Shown piece by piece: positions 4,513-5,940 of a stretch of 5,940 bases of DNA. This stretch comes from Leclercia sp. UBA7405. Lineage in GTDB: Bacteria; Pseudomonadota; Gammaproteobacteria; Enterobacterales; Enterobacteriaceae. The stretch is taken from NCBI GenBank assembly GCA_002469605.1, contig DKMV01000073.1, positions 1-5,940 on the forward strand. The letters run 5' to 3'. The notes under the pieces are model-generated. The model had not been told where the DNA came from, ran no database searches, and saw nothing but the letters and a program-made list of their open reading frames with translations. Made by a program: the position numbers and the translations under genes. Position 1 is the first letter of the stretch. Every line of letters starts with the position of its first letter.

Positions 4513-5940
4513 TTAGCCCTGCCGCTGCTGGCGTAACTGCCTGATAGCGTCGATGGGCATCGGTCGGCCATACCAGTAGCCCTGCAGCTGATCGCAACCC
4601 GCCAGCCTGAGCAGCTTCATCTGCTTCTCGTTTTCGACCCCTTCTGCAATTACGGTCATCCCCAGCGCGCTGGCAATACGAATGGTGCCGCTCACCAGCG
4701 CCGAGGCCTGCTCGTCCGTGTCCACCAGCCCGGCGAGGGATTTATCGATCTTGATAGTATCGAAGTTAAAACGGCGCAGATAACCGATGCTCGAATAACC
4801 GGTGCCGAAATCGTCCAGCGCCACCGCCGTGCCCAGCGCCTTCAGATTGGCAATGGCGCTGCGGGCGCGCTCCGGATTTTCCAGCACGTAGGTTTCGGTC
4901 ACCTCCAGCTGCAGGCGCCGGGCCGGGAAACGGGTCATCTCCAGCGCGTTGGCAACCTTGGTTTCGAACTCCGGATCGCGGAACTGGGCCGGTGAGATGT
5001 TAACGGAGAGCTTGAGGTCGCCAAAAGAGGCCATGTCCCGGCAGGCGCGGCGCAAAACAAACTGCCCCAGGGCGTAAATCAGGCCGCTGGTCTCGGCAAT
5101 GCCGATAAACTCGTCCGGGCCAAGGGGGCCGCCAGGACGCCGCGGCCAGCGAACCAGCGCCTCCACGCCAACCATCTTCTGGCTACGGGCATCAATAATG
5201 GGCTGATACCAGACCTCAAACTCCTCGCGATCCAGCCCGGCGCGGATCTCGCTCTCAATGGTCAGCTGACGCTCGCGCTCGCTGTTAAGCGCCGCGTCGT
5301 AATAGGTGATGCGCCCTTTGCCGCTGCTTTTGGCGTGATACATGGCGATATCCGCCCGGCGAAACAGCTCCGTGCTGTTGCACTCCACCGGGGTGCAGCT
5401 GGCGATGCCGATGCTGGCGCCGATATGAATAGTGCGCTCGCCAAGGCGAATGGCCGTATTCAGGTACTTCAGCACGTCGCCGGCAAAGGCCGCAGCCTGC
5501 GCCTCGGCATTCGCCCCGCCGATGGTCATCGCAAATTCGTCGCCGCCCATGCGGGCCAGCATTCCCCCCTCCGGCACCATGCTGTCCAGGGTGCGGGCGA
5601 TGGTGATAATAAGTTCATCGCCGACATCGTGGCCGTAGATGTCATTCACATCCTTAAAGCCGTCGAGATCGATAAATACCACGCTCTGGATGTCGGACGA
5701 CCCGCGCAGGCTGACCCGCTCCAGCTCTTCGATCAGTGCCCTTCGGTTAGGCAGATGGCTAAGCCAGTCGGTGCGGGCCACCCGCCAGGCGTGACACTCC
5801 CCGCGGGCGAGCTTGTATAGACCCACGCTGCTGGCGAGGATAAAGAGCAGGATAAGCCCCGCCGCCAGCACCACAATCCGGGTGATGTCCCAGGAGGCGG
5901 CCTTTGCCGCCTGGGCGCCCGGCAGGCGCGAGAGCCAGGA
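4513..5940 (-). CDS. Membrane-anchored GGDEF-EAL protein (c-di-GMP synthase/phosphodiesterase), N-terminus missing
   Basis: Cyclic-di-GMP turnover protein of the inner membrane; 475 C-terminal residues are visible. The frame stays open to the window edge, so the GTG at 5872-5874 is internal. A transmembrane helix (visible residues 19-43) follows SWD-containing sequence that probably ends a periplasmic sensor domain. The GGDEF domain begins at ARTDWLSHLPNRR (about 55). It has the metal-binding FIDLDGFKDVND and an intact GGDEF (132-136). The product-inhibition site is lost: PEGG (123-126) stands where RxxD is expected. The EAL domain has EAL (260-262), NISP (N314), E346 in LEVTET, DDFGTGYS (376-383), K397 and EGVE (433-436), so phosphodiesterase activity is likely intact. 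Both domains look catalytic; which one dominates cannot be told from sequence. In E. coli K-12 mdtIJ occupies this place, as I recall. The promoter is outside the window and no terminator is visible. Confidence 0.93.
   Translation of the reverse strand, partial: SWLSRLPGAQAAKAASWDITRIVVLAAGLILLFILASSVGLYKLARGECHAWRVARTDWLSHLPNRRALIEELERVSLRGSSDIQSVVFIDLDGFKDVNDIYGHDVGDELIITIARTLDSMVPEGGMLARMGGDEFAMTIGGANAEAQAAAFAGDVLKYLNTAIRLGERTIHIGASIGIASCTPVECNSTELFRRADIAMYHAKSSGKGRITYYDAALNSERERQLTIESEIRAGLDREEFEVWYQPIIDARSQKMVGVEALVRWPRRPGGPLGPDEFIGIAETSGLIYALGQFVLRRACRDMASFGDLKLSVNISPAQFRDPEFETKVANALEMTRFPARRLQLEVTETYVLENPERARSAIANLKALGTAVALDDFGTGYSSIGYLRRFNFDTIKIDKSLAGLVDTDEQASALVSGTIRIASALGMTVIAEGVENEKQMKLLRLAGCDQLQGYWYGRPMPIDAIRQLRQQRQG

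Noticed and set aside
5872..5874. GTG as start of the GGDEF-EAL gene
   Set aside because: It falls in the middle of the transmembrane helix, and the frame continues open to the window edge, so the true start is outside.

Overview
The window looks like the chromosome of an enterobacterium with a fairly high G+C content, most likely Enterobacter, Klebsiella or a close relative. YnfM, Asr, YdgU and YdgD are recognisable from Escherichia coli, but codons favour G or C at third positions more than in E. coli. The gene order also differs from E. coli K-12 as I remember it: an M32 carboxypeptidase and a DinI-family gene sit between ynfM and asr, and a GGDEF-EAL gene lies where mdtIJ would follow ydgD. 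The genus is an inference; there is no rRNA or other marker.

Layout, left to right. At 1-1116 (+) is the 3' part of ynfM, an MFS transporter cut by the window edge. At 1187-2671 (+) is a complete M32 zinc carboxypeptidase. The 70-nt gap before it can fold as RNA into a 27-pair hairpin that covers its Shine-Dalgarno sequence. A rho-independent terminator follows the peptidase. At 2769-3008 (+) is a DinI-family SOS modulator with its own promoter and a LexA box. At 3139-3456 (+) is asr, the acid-shock protein, preceded by a perfect RstA box and a structured leader. After the asr terminator comes the 27-codon membrane peptide gene ydgU (3527-3610, +). At 3712-4512 (+) is ydgD, a secreted trypsin-fold serine protease with its own promoter. 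At 4513-5940 (-) is a membrane-anchored GGDEF-EAL protein, cut at its N-terminus by the window edge. Its stop codon directly abuts that of ydgD.

How the parts relate. The centre is a stress-response cluster. The DinI-like gene should answer to DNA damage through LexA, and asr (with ydgU by read-through) to acid or envelope stress through RstA. YdgD is exported, and Asr is exported to the periplasm. No terminator is visible between the DinI-like gene and asr, so SOS transcripts may run into asr. The flanking genes (transporter, cytosolic peptidase, c-di-GMP enzyme) have no evident functional link to this cluster. No intergenic stretch exceeds about 130 bases, and I saw no tRNA, rRNA, CRISPR, insertion sequence, REP/ERIC element or phage attachment site. 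The most notable unexplained feature is the hairpin over the start of the M32 gene.
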